Shown one piece after another: positions 43,661 through 55,112 of a DNA stretch of 64,000 nt. The notes beneath the pieces were generated by a model, which worked only from the letters and a program-made list of their open reading frames with translations, did not search any database and was not told the DNA's origin. Origin of the DNA: Calonectria ilicicola (taxonomy: Eukaryota > Ascomycota > Sordariomycetes > Hypocreales > Nectriaceae); NCBI GenBank assembly GCA_020809705.1, contig CP085829.1, positions 4,464,001 through 4,528,000 of the forward strand, read 5' to 3'. Numbering within the stretch: the first letter of the stretch is position 1; each line of letters starts with the position of its first letter. The translations under genes and the position numbers were made by a program.

Positions 43661-44685
43661 GTTTTCTAATTATAAACGAATCGAAAAGAGTATTCAAAGA
43701 GCGTAAAAAGGAAATCCGTACTCCGAAATGACGATTGTGGTGTTTAATGATTTACATACAAACTAAGCTTATCCTTTTGTTCCAACCAGCGGGAGATGGA
43801 GTATTAAATACTGATGCGGACAACCCAAACGGTTCCCCAGCATTGATACAGCTTCAGATGCTGCTCCTTTACTTGCGTTCGCGTTTCCAGCTGCTTGGAA
43901 GTCTCAACTTCTCGCCCTGGACCCCCAATGGCATCCGACATGTCACGTCGCGCAGGCGGCTTAATCGAGTTGGCTGCGGCAAACCTCGTCCCAACAACGA
44001 TAATGACGGGTTTCCGATATGTAGCAGCGATCCTTGCTCGATCGGAACAACCCGAAGCCTTGACGCCTTGCAAGGTTGACCACCTATAGCCTAGCTCAGA
44101 TATGCACCCCAAAGCAGGACATCTCACGCAGATGGTGTAAGAGACAGCGGCAGCTGATGCCCTGTTTGCCCAGATCGGGCCATGGTTCCAACTCAATGGG
44201 CGCTAGACCCCAGCAACACTTGAGACGTCGGCTGCAATCATGACACACGGCCCTTACCGTAATCTGTGGAACGGCGTCAAGGGCCAAAGCGAGCAAGACC
44301 CCTCCCTCCCTCGCTGGTTGACCAGCCATCTAAGAAGCAGTCCCTCCTCAAACAAGTTATCAAACTGCAACAAGAAAATCAGGTTGGCGATCGATTTGTT
44401 GTGTTGCCTTGTCGACATAGCTACCGTTTACACACACAAGCTCCTCCGTCCCACTACCGCCACCACCACCACCTCCACCAACCACTCAGCACCACCCGGC
44501 CGCCGGAACAACGTAGGCCCCTCCCGCCCAATCAGAACCCGCAACGCCTGGAGCTAGAGATCTTGTCCGGCTCTGTACTTTTTTTCCCTTGGGCAAGTTT
44601 AGTCGCAGCGAACGCAGGCCATTCCAATTCCCAATTTCACTTGGACGGGCGCCAAGTCGCCATCGCAATCTCACATCCCCCCGCG
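43661..44685. promoter_or_regulatory. Divergent intergenic region, secreted protein / NOL8-like
   Basis: 1.0 kb between opposed starts. The frame of the downstream gene stays open upstream of its start to 44266, but that part is Pro/His/Arg-rich and lacks conserved features, so I treat it as leader. Nothing else is recognised. Confidence 0.45.
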
Positions 44686-46374
44686 ATGCCTGTTGTTGAG
44701 CCTGCGCCGCAGCCCTTGGACACCTCGTCGGGCAGCACCAGCGATTTTACCCGCCTGCACATCAGCCCCCTCGACGCCGACCTCCTCAAGATTGTCCTGC
44801 CCGCCGCAGTCGCTGCGCAGGCCCGCAACATTTCCTATCACTCCATCGAGACATTTCCAGAGAGGCGATACGGCTTCGTCGAGCTGCCCACCATGGAGGC
44901 GGACAAGCTAAAGAGAAAACTCAATGGCTCCGTGCTCAAGGGCACCAAGCTCCGTGTCGAAAAGGCACGCCCCGAGCACCGGGAAGAGCCTACAGGCGAA
45001 CCCGATGAGGAGGAGGTGAAGAAGAAGAAGAAGAAGAAGTCGAAAAATTCTGACGATGGCGAAAGCTCGAAGAAACGGAAGCGCGATCGGGAAGTTGTCG
45101 AGGGAGTCGCCCTAACCGATCGCAAAGTTAAGCGAGGCTGGACAGAGCCTGCAGACCAGCGAAGGAAGAAGAGCAAGAAGGACAAGGAAAGTGAAAAGGA
45201 CGGAAAGACAACGGAGAAGAAGAAGCGTCAGAGGTCAAAGTACACCGACCAAGATGAGTGCCTGCTCAAGGTCAAACTCCCTCTAAACGCAGTTGGCAAC
45301 CTTTCAGAAGGTACCCTTCCAAAGAAGCGAAAGAAGAGGGGCAACGCACGCGAGATTACTGTGCATGAATTTGAGAAGACAACCAAGTTCCCCAGCTTTC
45401 TCAAGAACGCGGCGCCAGAGTCGGCTGGCAAGTCAGCAACTGAATTTGTCGAGGGCAAGGGATGGGTTGACGAAGAGGGCAACGTAGTAGAAAATGTCAA
45501 AACCAAGCCCAAGCCCAAGCCTAAGCCAGCTGCCGAGAAGCCTAAGAAGTCAAAACCCGTCGAAAAGGTAGTCCAGGAAGAGTCCGATGACGATGCTACA
45601 AGCAGCAGCGGAACAAGCAGTAGTGGCACCTCTTCCGACGAAGAGAGCGACGACGAATCCGAAGAGGAGCCAGAGTCGGAAAAGGAGGAAGCAAAGCCGG
45701 AGACAAAGGTAGAAGCAGAGGAACCCCAGGAAGACGAAGAATCTGCCTCCGACGATGCCCAATTACCAGTACAAGCGACGCCCGTCAAAGCTGCGAAGGC
45801 TGAAAATCGCCCCATGTCGGCAAGCTCAACAAAAAGTCTCACCATCAAGATACCCCCTCCCCTCACCCCCTCCAGCAACAATGTTCACCCTCTCGAGGCA
45901 CTATACAAGCGCGCGAAGCCCGGCGACGCCGCCCAGACTCCCGCCCAGGAATCCAAGCCCTTCAGCTTCTTCGGCGCCGACATTGACGAGGAAGAGGGCG
46001 AAGACAACGAAGAGAACGCGCGCCCTCCCGTCCCCATGACGCCCTTCACCCGCCAGGATCTCGAGTGGCGCGGCGTCCGCAGCGCGGCGCCCACCCCCGA
46101 CACGGCGCACCCCAAGCGCATGCGCAATTTTTGGGCTTCGCAAGGCGACGAGGACGAGGAAATGGACGATGTCGTAGAGGAGGAGGAAGAAGAAGAGGAG
46201 GATGAGGAGACCGACAAGGCCGCGGCGCAACCACAGGCGGGCTCGAGCGAGTTCCAGACTTGGTTCTGGGAGAACCGAAGGGATCTGAATCGATCGTGGA
46301 TGAATAGACGAAAGACGGCGTCCAAGGAGAAGCGGCACCGGGACAACAAGTCGCGAGCCTCGAAGGCGGTATGA
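44686..46374 (+). CDS. RRM-containing nucleolar protein, NOL8/Nop8-like
   Basis: 562 residues from ATG at 44686 (MPVVEPAPQPLDTSSG). I chose this start because the RRM begins shortly after. Residues about 22-100 form a degenerate RRM: LHISPLDADLLKIVLPAAV, RYGFVELPT as RNP1-like, and LNGSVLKGTKLRVEKA. A long Lys-rich then Asp/Glu/Ser-rich low-complexity region follows, with RKVKRGWTEP and PSFLKNAA motifs. The C-terminus has TPFTRQDLEWRGVRSAAPTP, RMRNFWASQGDEDE and a final FQTWFWENRRDLNRSWMNRR block. This architecture is that of fungal NOL8/Nop8-like 60S biogenesis factors. The exact orthologue is not certain. Confidence 0.75.
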   Translation: MPVVEPAPQPLDTSSGSTSDFTRLHISPLDADLLKIVLPAAVAAQARNISYHSIETFPERRYGFVELPTMEADKLKRKLNGSVLKGTKLRVEKARPEHREEPTGEPDEEEVKKKKKKKSKNSDDGESSKKRKRDREVVEGVALTDRKVKRGWTEPADQRRKKSKKDKESEKDGKTTEKKKRQRSKYTDQDECLLKVKLPLNAVGNLSEGTLPKKRKKRGNAREITVHEFEKTTKFPSFLKNAAPESAGKSATEFVEGKGWVDEEGNVVENVKTKPKPKPKPAAEKPKKSKPVEKVVQEESDDDATSSSGTSSSGTSSDEESDDESEEEPESEKEEAKPETKVEAEEPQEDEESASDDAQLPVQATPVKAAKAENRPMSASSTKSLTIKIPPPLTPSSNNVHPLEALYKRAKPGDAAQTPAQESKPFSFFGADIDEEEGEDNEENARPPVPMTPFTRQDLEWRGVRSAAPTPDTAHPKRMRNFWASQGDEDEEMDDVVEEEEEEEEDEETDKAAAQPQAGSSEFQTWFWENRRDLNRSWMNRRKTASKEKRHRDNKSRASKAV

Positions 46375-46530
46375 TTATGGGTAGTGGAAAAGTTATTTTG
46401 AACAAAGTAGATACGGGAATTAATACAGATCCCTCATGTAATGACATTTTTTGCCTTGTATAATTTTTTATGGTCCAACATTGTGAAACTGACTGGGTAT
46501 AATTGACATGTTTGTTGATTGATTTATTTA
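46375..46530. other. 3' flank of NOL8-like gene
   Basis: AT-rich 3' flank. The last eight bases (46523-46530, TTTATTTA) form the left target-site duplication of the MITE. Confidence 0.5.
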
Positions 46531-46776
46531 GAGTCTTGCTGCGCGCACGCATACATTTTGCTAGGTGCACACACATAAAGCACCTGTATTTAATATCAAA
46601 ATAAAGAAATAAGAATAAAATAAATAATTTTAGATATATTTCTAAACTTATTTATGATAAAATAAATTGGGCCTTTAGTATTTTCTTTGGATGTCTGAGG
46701 ATTTTCCAGAAAAGCCCCAGCTAAATCATTTGATGTGTGCACCTAGCAAAATGTATGTGTGCGCGCAGCAAGACTC
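46531..46776. mobile_element. Miniature inverted-repeat transposable element (MITE), 246 bp
   Basis: Terminal inverted repeats of about 43 bp begin GAGTCTTGCTGCGCGCAC and end GGTGCACAC on the left. The right end is the exact inverse except one G/A difference. Both sides are flanked by the octamer TTTATTTA (46523-46530 and 46777-46784), which fits an 8-bp duplication, although the motif is low-complexity. The interior is AT-rich without coding capacity. The TIR differs from the hAT element at 10.2-13.3 kb, so it needs another transposase for mobility. Confidence 0.88.
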
Positions 46777-46784
46777 TTTATTTA

Positions 46785-47065
46785 TGTTTATTCTAATGGA
46801 TGTGTCTCCAGTGATTCTCCAACACATATGTTATTCTGTGCCAGGTAGTGCATGACTTCTCAAAAAGAAATAATTAGAAAGATGTTTAGGAGCATGTTTC
46901 AGAATCGCAACTCTTAACATCCCCAAAATTCTGGCTCAATTAAACGATTCCAATCAAAAGACAAATATTGAGGGTGCATGAATTAGGGTAGAGCTTGTAG
47001 TACTTTCACTATGTTCTATAGGTACACTTTTCTACTCAAAACACGGAACACGGCATCCAAGTGCT
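46785..47065. other. Intergenic
   Basis: AT-rich spacer between the MITE and the stop codon of the next reverse-strand gene. Nothing recognised. Confidence 0.45.
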
Positions 47066-49363
47066 TCAAGAGCGCAATTCGCACACGTGTGGCTGATAAT
47101 CTTCAGAACATGGCGTGTTCCTGCAGCGAGTGCTGGCCCGCCTTGTCCCAGTCATGGCCTCGTAGATCCCAGCCGCGTCTGGTCTTGGGGGTTCTGGTGT
47201 TAGTCGCCTCACCACGCTATTTCTGGATCGCTGCCCATGCTCCCACGGAAAGCCATCATCGTGGTTGGTTATAGGGGGGTCGTCCGGTTTCTTCAACGAG
47301 TGTTGGCGATAAAAGATCTTCTGGCTGCCTTGCCTGATTTTGTCCATCAGACTCGGAAAGAAGCTGTCTTGAGACTCCTGGTCCGACTCTTGAGAGCCGG
47401 GTAGCTGGAAACTGCGACGCTTGTGAGATGCCGTCCCAATTGAGGCACCAAATCGGTTATTGGCGGTAGTCGAGAGAGATTCCGTCGACACGTTTTTGTC
47501 TGCCTTGGCAGATTTTGTCGAAAACGAGTTATCCGAAAACGGGGCGTGTTCATAATGTCTGATTCTCACTTGTCCCTGGAAGAATTTGGATGGGCCTTCT
47601 AAAGCCTTACCACGGCGAGCATCAACGCTTCGGCGGTACAAGTTACTTGAGGCTGGTGGAACAACGTCGACCTCAGTAGGTGGAACAAGCCAGTCCTTAG
47701 TGCAGCGACGAGGCAAAAGTCGCGGGAAAGAGGTTATATCTGTCGAATCGTTGGTCTGTTTTTCTGGTGGATGGTTCGGTCTCTGGGACATGTCAAATAC
47801 AACCTCACTTCCATTTTTAGAAGTGGAATAATGACGAAATACAAAATCTCCTGCTACAACCGGAGGCTCGCTCTGCCGCCGGCTCGATGAACGTGTCGTT
47901 GGAGGCCTCTGCGTTGGAGTGCTGATCTCAGAGACGGCTCGTGAATGACCTGGGCTGGGATGCACTTCCAAGCGATGAACATTGGGATTTCTTGGTGGCC
48001 AAGTGATTTCTGCAACACTCTTTTTCGAAATGAATGTTGTAAAGGTTCCAGAATCTTCACCACGGGTTCTTGTATGGACTTGCAAGTCCTCCGCGCTGAC
48101 ACTAGCATATGATGTTCGAGGCATGCTGATGGTGGTTGCTGGATCTGCTACGCTGACTGATGGTAGCCGGATAATATTGGAGCTGCCATCCAACTTCGGC
48201 CCAGAAAGGAGCTTGGAATTGTCTTTGACCTTGTTCCCTTCTCCTCGGGCACTCTTCTTCGCCTTTTGCATCTCATCCATGACAATGGCCACAATGTCCC
48301 GAATATCACTATCATCAACAAGGAATTTGTTCTTGGTGTCTGAAGCATGCTTTCCATTTTCATCTGTGATTTTTATCTCGCTCCCCTGATGCCTCAGCGC
48401 CACTAGCCGTTCATTGACTTTGGTCATGATATACGACTCAATGCGTGCTGCCTTTTTTGTCCTTGGGCCGCGGTTTCCCCCTTGGTCGCGGCGAGGCGGT
48501 TCTCTTGAATCTTCATAGCAAGGAGAGTCTTTAATGCTTAAAGAAGCCGTCGATCCCTCGTAGGCTTTCAACGACCAGAGCGGGTGGCCCTGGTGATCAG
48601 AAGGACGCTCTTCCTCGGCCATTCGCACCATGTAGGAAAGTCCACCTGTTTCATGAGGAACAAGGGTCATGGGAACTTTTGTGATTTTAAATTCTGAATC
48701 TGGCCCCAAGGTGTCATCAGAGTTGTGGTGCAGGTAGTACGCCGATCCGGTTGACTGAGGGGCAAAAATATAGTACGACTCACTCCCTTGAAGAGGAGAC
48801 GTCATTGGGGTGTTGCAGCTATCTGGTAACTCGGTGTTTAAATCATCCACTTGCGTGGTATCGCTTCTGGTGGTCGCAGTCTTGGAGGTAGCATCATGCG
48901 TTTGTACTGAGAGGAAATGGGCAAGGTTGAAGAATCCCGCACCCATCGCAGGCGTGGTAGGAGAACTGCTTGTTTTCACAATGGAAGGGATACTTTTTGC
49001 GGATTGCGCGTCAATGTCGCCAGTGCTCTGACGTTTTGATGACCTGGAGGTCTTTGCAGTCCTCTGTGTCTTCCGGCCCAGGTCGCTGGGGCTTTTAGAG
49101 GTGGTGACGCCGGAAGACGACGTACAAGTGGGTATTGAGCTCTTGTTATTATTTCGCTTATGCGACACAGCGGCTTCGTCAGTGTCGGATTGCGACCCCC
49201 GAGCTCTGCTCTCATCTGAGTGCTGAGATAGTGCATCCTTGGGGCAGAGCCTCGCTTCAAATTTGTTAAAGGATGAGGCACGAAGACCAGATCGGCGAGG
49301 TGGGCAGGCGATGTCGTCACCGTCAGTCCCGTCCATGTTCCTGACAAAATGATTGCGCGCCAA
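47066..49363 (-). CDS. Large low-complexity hypothetical protein
   Basis: 765 residues, single exon, start MARNHFVRNMDGTDGDD. Most of the chain is Ser/Thr/Arg/Pro-rich and probably disordered. Better structured islands are about residues 190-270 (ESYYIFAPQSTGSAYYL, FKITKVPMTLVPHETGG, LSYMVRMAEEERPS, HPLWSLKAY), about 300-380 with a helix ARIESYIMTKVNERLVAL, and the C-terminus with TPEPPRPDAAGIYEAMTG. I do not recognise the family. The regular frame, sustained 2.3-kb length and non-random islands support a real gene. It lies in tandem with PAN2 on the same strand, 0.6 kb away. Confidence 0.68.
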   Translation of the reverse strand: MARNHFVRNMDGTDGDDIACPPRRSGLRASSFNKFEARLCPKDALSQHSDESRARGSQSDTDEAAVSHKRNNNKSSIPTCTSSSGVTTSKSPSDLGRKTQRTAKTSRSSKRQSTGDIDAQSAKSIPSIVKTSSSPTTPAMGAGFFNLAHFLSVQTHDATSKTATTRSDTTQVDDLNTELPDSCNTPMTSPLQGSESYYIFAPQSTGSAYYLHHNSDDTLGPDSEFKITKVPMTLVPHETGGLSYMVRMAEEERPSDHQGHPLWSLKAYEGSTASLSIKDSPCYEDSREPPRRDQGGNRGPRTKKAARIESYIMTKVNERLVALRHQGSEIKITDENGKHASDTKNKFLVDDSDIRDIVAIVMDEMQKAKKSARGEGNKVKDNSKLLSGPKLDGSSNIIRLPSVSVADPATTISMPRTSYASVSAEDLQVHTRTRGEDSGTFTTFISKKSVAEITWPPRNPNVHRLEVHPSPGHSRAVSEISTPTQRPPTTRSSSRRQSEPPVVAGDFVFRHYSTSKNGSEVVFDMSQRPNHPPEKQTNDSTDITSFPRLLPRRCTKDWLVPPTEVDVVPPASSNLYRRSVDARRGKALEGPSKFFQGQVRIRHYEHAPFSDNSFSTKSAKADKNVSTESLSTTANNRFGASIGTASHKRRSFQLPGSQESDQESQDSFFPSLMDKIRQGSQKIFYRQHSLKKPDDPPITNHDDGFPWEHGQRSRNSVVRRLTPEPPRPDAAGIYEAMTGTRRASTRCRNTPCSEDYQPHVCELRS

Positions 49364-49963
49364 ATATGTCGTTTTTTCAAAATCTAAGGTCCGGGTAAAT
49401 GATCTGCGCGGGCGGCTAGTGATAGGGCTAGTAGAATCTGCGCGTCATGAAGAGATGCGCATCGATGGACTGGACTGGGCTGGACTGGACTGATAGGATG
49501 TGTGGAAAAGCGATTGAATGAAGTATTAGTGCTGGTTTAGATAAGTGCACTTGTCGGCGTTCTTGTTCCCCTTTCCTTCCTTGACTCTGTACAGGCAGGC
49601 CAGGTGCAGTGCGACAGGAACAAGGCTCTGTCGGGTTGGCTTGCTTGTCTGGCTTCTCTGGGCCCTTCTTACATCATCGACGCATCCCGTGGCCGACTGA
49701 GTGACCATCAATGTGAAACCATGCTCTGGAAATGGATATTCGTTTAAATTTAGACTACCGCAAAAAGCGCTATGTAACAGCCCGTCAACCCAAAGTTGTG
49801 CAGCGCTAGTCCCTGCACAGGGTGTGTTATGATGATCAAGGGTGCCGGTGACGACCACAAGCCGCCCAGAGCGCTGGGTCGCATTACCTGCCCCATATAA
49901 TGCCGCTATGTGTGTGAACGTCAAGTACGTCACTATATTTCACAACCCTAGTATGTCACCATC
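49364..49963. promoter_or_regulatory. Intergenic between PAN2 3' end and hypothetical gene
   Basis: 600 bp holding the promoter of the reverse-strand hypothetical gene. A (GGACT)n-like run lies at 49465-49492. No other feature is seen. Confidence 0.45.
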
Positions 49964-52900
49964 CTATGGGAGCGGCGATCCCTTTCCTGGGGTCCAGCTA
50001 GTGCCCCCTCCAAAAGCCGACCCGGGTTGCCCAATACCGATCGGCCGCACGGGCGTCGAAGGAGCCGCATTCTCCTCTGCCGCCAACGGCGGGGGTGTTT
50101 CACTTCTCGGAGGACCTTGTGCATCCTCTTTTCGGGGTGGCTTGAAATTAACATCCCGACCAGCTCGATAAATGTCTTGCAGCATAGTCTCGAGAATCCC
50201 TGCATCCTGGAATTCCAGGTACTTCCGATATAGTTTGAGTGCCGTTCGCGAATCCTCAATCGAATCATGCGTCTCCATTTGAATGTCCTCCTTGAGCAGG
50301 TACCACGCCAAGAAAGCTAACGAAAGCTTACGCAGGCGAGATTGGAGGAAAAACAAGTCGATTGTGTCAATTATTTGCGCTTTGGGGATGTGTATGTTTA
50401 TCACTCGGAAATCCTGCTTCAGGCCATGGCCCAGAAACTTGCATCCGAGATTTAGAAGAACCCATAACTTCTTGTAGGCTAGCTTCAGAGATAGCAAGCT
50501 GTGCTTCGAGACGCGGGGGTCAAGGTCTTGCTCCGTGATTCCAGAGTAAGACGTCAGGTAATCCACAATCGGTTCTCGAATGGCGATGTAGTCGTCGATA
50601 AAAGGCGTTCCCTCGTGTTCGCCCTGTCCTCGTACGACGGAGGCCCGAGCGAGCGCATATACTATTGGTCGGATGGTCTCCCTTTCACCATCCGAATTCA
50701 TTTCAATCTCTGGCTGCCGCACAGCGACAAATTCTGTATCGAGTGCAACAATGGTATCGGGACCAGGCGCCTCGGTTTCGGGGTTTAGTATTTCATAAGT
50801 CTTGTTCTCATGATCAGGGTTGGGACTAAGGCATCGATCAGCAACAGTGTAATCGAGAGAAGACAAAGACCATACCCGAGATCTCGATACAAAATCGTCG
50901 TGTCAATATTCTTCTTCCACTCAGTGTCGAGTTTATTGTTGGCTTCTTTTACTTGGTAGGCCACAACCGAGGGAACCTTCCAGGATGGGTTGAAAGTGAG
51001 AGCTTCTTCTGTGCTAACAGATCGCACCAAAAAGTCGTTGAATAGATGCCATTGGCTTTCGTCTGGGTCCTCTGGCTCTGCATGCGCAACTAGACCTTTA
51101 TTAGTTCTGAAATAACAGAATCGCAAAAGACACTTACCATTAACCATGGACACAAGATGAGACTTTTGGGTTTGGCCACTTTCGATATTGATTGCCATGC
51201 CGATGAGAGAGTAAACCGTAATATTGTGCATGCCTCGCTGCAGGTGAAGTTTTAAATCTTCTCCTTCGTAACAGAAGAATTGGCCTTGCTCAACAATAAT
51301 GCCAATCTCTTCGGGAAGCCATCCTGGAGTCGACCAGAGCACACGATGCTCTTGGCTTGTGATGGCAGTGTTTAAGAGAAGTACAGCCGGTATGCTGTGG
51401 ATTGTTTTCCTGGTTGATATCGTTTGGTATCGCTGGCATCGGCTGCACCATCCCTTTGAAGTTGTCTCTCTCTCCACACTGTTCTTAAGAATCTGAGAAA
51501 AGGTTGTTCGTGGCAGCTTTGCATTTCGTCCTCCGGACTTCTGCTCACAATTTAGTATACAATAGCAAACAAGAACTTAAAACTTACAGCTGAAGGATAA
51601 AGCAAATCATTGACAAAGGTTGATCCTGGCCGCGTGTACTCGCTCCTGCAATTAATACATCGAATAGAGCTAGTAGCAGACGTGGCGAGAACCTAAACGG
51701 AATTAATAAATAACGTCCATAAATGCAAGAAATGCGAGGCAAACCTGATCCATGGCAGTAGAGTTAGGGTTAATAGATTTGTAATCATGTACAATCTTGT
51801 CGAGGAGGAATCGAGTCAAGCCTTGAAGCATGACGTTGAGTGAAGATCCATGGGGATCTTCTTCGAGCAGGCCAAGGGGACCAGCTATACCAGTTAGATA
51901 AGCACTTTCAACACAGTTCAAATAAAATACCTTGAGGGTGACTGCTTAGAGTCTTAAGCAGGTTGGTCGCTTGGCAAATGGATCCATCCGCCTTCTGAAG
52001 CATGTCGAACAAAAAGCCCAGTTCGCAAAGTAGACATATGTCGCTGATACAGGCAGTAGCTGCGTGCTGAAGGGCTAGATTCCGAATTACAGGGGTAAAG
52101 TGCATAATTTGCAACAATGAGTTAGCATAGGAGTTTGAGATATGAATCTCGAGTCCAGAGTAGCGGGTTTTGTTGTAATACCTAAATGAGGTTAGTCATT
52201 GAGAACAAGAAACTCAGGCGTCAAAATACAAACCCAAAATCGAAATCGTCCACGCCAAACTTGCTGTACTTAATTTCGACGTTGCGGTACATAACAGGAA
52301 CCTCCGATTTTTTGCTGTCAATTTCCATTTCAGCAAGTGGGCTAACTAGCTCATCAGTTTTATCATCAGCGGGTTTCAGCGCAGACGTAGCCAACTCCCG
52401 GGCTTTCTCGCTGAGAAATTTGGGCGCCTTAAGTCCAGAATTGACCGATTTGTTGACGCTTCGAGTGTCTTCGACCTGATTTCTTCGAACATTTCGGGTA
52501 TTTCTTCCATAGAGACCGAACTCGGTAGCCTTGAGTCCTGCGACAAATTGGGGATCGATTTTAGCGGGAGGAGCCCCCACATCATATGGGACATCTGGCC
52601 AAGCAGATGCGAGCACCTCTCGGTAGTATGGTAAACCAATAGAGTTGAGGGGACTGATACAATTAGCAGGAGGAGGATGAGAAGGGGCAGCGCCTACTCA
52701 CGTCTCCGATGTCCACTCAATAGAAGGGAGGGGTTCCTCGGGTGTAGCAAACTCAATGGGAGTAGGCAAGTCCACAAAATGGAGCTTCGTTGGGGATCCC
52801 CAAAGATGGATGATGCACTCGGCATCAGTCAAGGCCATTGCCTCTCCAGAAGGCGCAATCTCAAACATGCTAAGGTACGTGAGAACATTTGCTTGCCGAA

Positions 52901-54042
52901 CATTGCTAGTGTTTGGGTTCATCAGATCCACAACATGTATTTGGCCACTTTGAGAGACGACGATACTGGTTGTCAACATCCGCGGGTGCATGCGTACATA
53001 TGCGGCACCAGCTGGAAACGGAATCGGGGGCATAGAGGACATCTTTTTAATGTCAAAGACATTGAGGAACGGGTCCAACATATAGTTCTGTCCTTGTCTA
53101 AGCGAGTAACCGCACGTCACAATAAAATCATGCTGGGCATCCATGTCGTTGATGAGAGCTGAGTGTGCATTCCAAGTCTTGACAACCGCAAAGGTGATGG
53201 GATCGAGTAGGTTGACTGAACCAGTTTTGGTTGCGGCGCATATATATCGCCCTCGTTTCATGACTGTGTACTGGAATTCGGTGGGTACCTACACAAGCTG
53301 TCAATATGTTGATCGCTGAGAAGCCGGGGTTTTCGTACTTGTTTGACAACATCACCCTTAATGAGGTCAATAACAAGCATTGTATCCTGTAGACCAGCGG
53401 CTATAATCTCTGTTGTCCCCTTGGACGTAAAACTCATACATCGTAAGTCTTTCATATCATCGGTTCTATGGTTTGTTAGCTGCTACTTCTCAGGCGCAAG
53501 TCCAGCCAGTGGCGCATACCTAATATGCCACATCGGTGGTCCCCTTCTCAATGCCATGTGTACATCCTTGGAACCCAACACCACAACGCCCTTTTCATTC
53601 ACAAGAATCTGGCGGACCGGGCCATCGGGAGTCAGATGGGCCTTGAAGGAAGTATATCGTTGTAATTCGGTGCCGTAAAATGAAGTTACGCGGCCCTAGC
53701 CTCTTGGTGAGTGCTGCAATCAAAGTCATCGGCGCATGTGGCACGACATACATAGTCATTGCCGGTCCAAAGTAGCTCTTGCGATGTATCAAATGTCATG
53801 GTCGTTACGGGGGTAGGCATCGCGTGCACGCCCGGGGGCGGGAACGGAATCCGGGCGACCTGGGCAACGAGATGACATGGTCAGCAAATGCAGCACCGCT
53901 AGGCAAGAAAAACAGAAATGAGGTCACGGGTACGACGTGTATTCTCGGTGCGACAGTCGTCATGTCGAAGCGGGTGATCGGAGAGACGGGGCAGTGCAAT
54001 TACACTGTTGGGTCAACGTACCTCATCCCAATCTCCATCCAT
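49964..54042 (-). CDS. PAN2: PAN2, catalytic subunit of poly(A) nuclease PAN2-PAN3
   Basis: About a dozen exons. The start is MDGDWDE at 54022-54042, then a 162-nt intron (53860-54021). Later exons include 53752-53859, 53520-53695, 53339-53465, 52702-53288 and 52653 downward. Joined, they give an N-terminal WD40 propeller ([35 protein letters not shown]), a linker ([18 protein letters not shown]), a catalytically dead ubiquitin-hydrolase-like domain ([26 protein letters not shown]), and the DEDD exonuclease. The exonuclease has [21 protein letters not shown] and [15 protein letters not shown], so all four metal-binding acids and the His are present. PAN2-PAN3 trims poly(A) tails in the cytoplasm before CCR4-NOT. 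The tail after the nuclease is Pro/Gly-rich. Confidence 0.94.
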
Positions 54043-55112
54043 TGTGGCAGAATGTACATCCTCCAAGGGAGCATATCTATGTGAAGGGATAGTAACGACA
54101 CCGCCAGCGCCGTGGAGGCGAGAGAAATGCGACGGGCGAGAAGCCGGCCAGAATCAGCGCACTAACGTGGTGAAGGAATTTGGAAACTTGTCTCAGCAAG
54201 AGCGACGTCGCGGTGGGATGCGGGCGGAAGCTTGAATGTTGGAGGGGCAGTGAGCTTTGGGTTTAGCCGATGTTGGGCCGCGCACCAACATGAGCAGACA
54301 AGCACGCGCTGCTGCCATAAATGGTGGATGTCATGACGTAAAGCAAAATAAGCCATATATTCTCAGCATCGCACTCGCCCAGGTTGCAAGGTCAAACTTT
54401 CCAAGGTGGCGCGAAAATATCGGGCGTTACGCGAAAGTCATGTTGCAGTACGGCAATTGCAAAGGCCGAGCAGTCACACCCAGATATTAGGAGACATGGC
54501 GGGCGCTTCGCGCAGTTCCAACTTCACAGGATCCAGAGTTAGCAGTAATTATACCGAGCCTGACCTTAGGCATAGATAAACAACAATTTATAAATAAAAT
54601 AAAATAAAATGAAATAAAATAATGATAATTATATAAGGAAATTAGAATAAATTAAGATCTAAACGAAACTAGTTCCGACTAGTAGTTGTGACTTTGTAGC
54701 CTTGGTGTCTTGGATACACGCGAAGCGTCTGGTGAGATACATCTTATCACCAACGTGGATTCTCACTAGAAATCACCAACACACATCACGAATCACCGTA
54801 TTTAAGGCAATTTATTTAACTTGAATTTCAAGATGATATGATTGGTTGTCTTTCAGTCCAATTGAATGGCTTGAACTTCAAGCAGCTCACTTACAAAATT
54901 AAGATTAAATCTATCGCCGGGTTGTTGCTTAAGTATGACAGTCTTGCCCACAAGCGCTTAACAAGTTTTTGTGTGTCGAAAGAGTGCACGTGACGCGGTC
55001 CAAGTATCCTCCTGAGTCACTGTTTGTTGTTGTAAAGTGAACTGGAAAAAAGTTTGATTTCTAGCAACGTTACAGCATCGACATACCTCGGTCGACCTGC
55101 ATCAAGTCTGCC
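54043..55112. promoter_or_regulatory. Divergent intergenic PAN2 / F-box gene
   Basis: 1.07 kb. An A/T stretch with (AAAAT)n units lies at 54585-54660. A near-perfect hairpin TGGTGA...TATCACCA sits at about 54730-54752. Otherwise nothing. Confidence 0.4.

Noticed and set aside
44266..44685. Extended N-terminus of the NOL8-like protein
   Set aside because: In frame but Pro/His/Arg-rich and without conservation; the ATG at 44686 places the RRM at the usual distance from the start.
45228..45881. 217-codon Ser-rich reverse frame opposite the NOL8-like gene
   Set aside because: Antisense shadow of acidic and lysine-rich codons; no domain.
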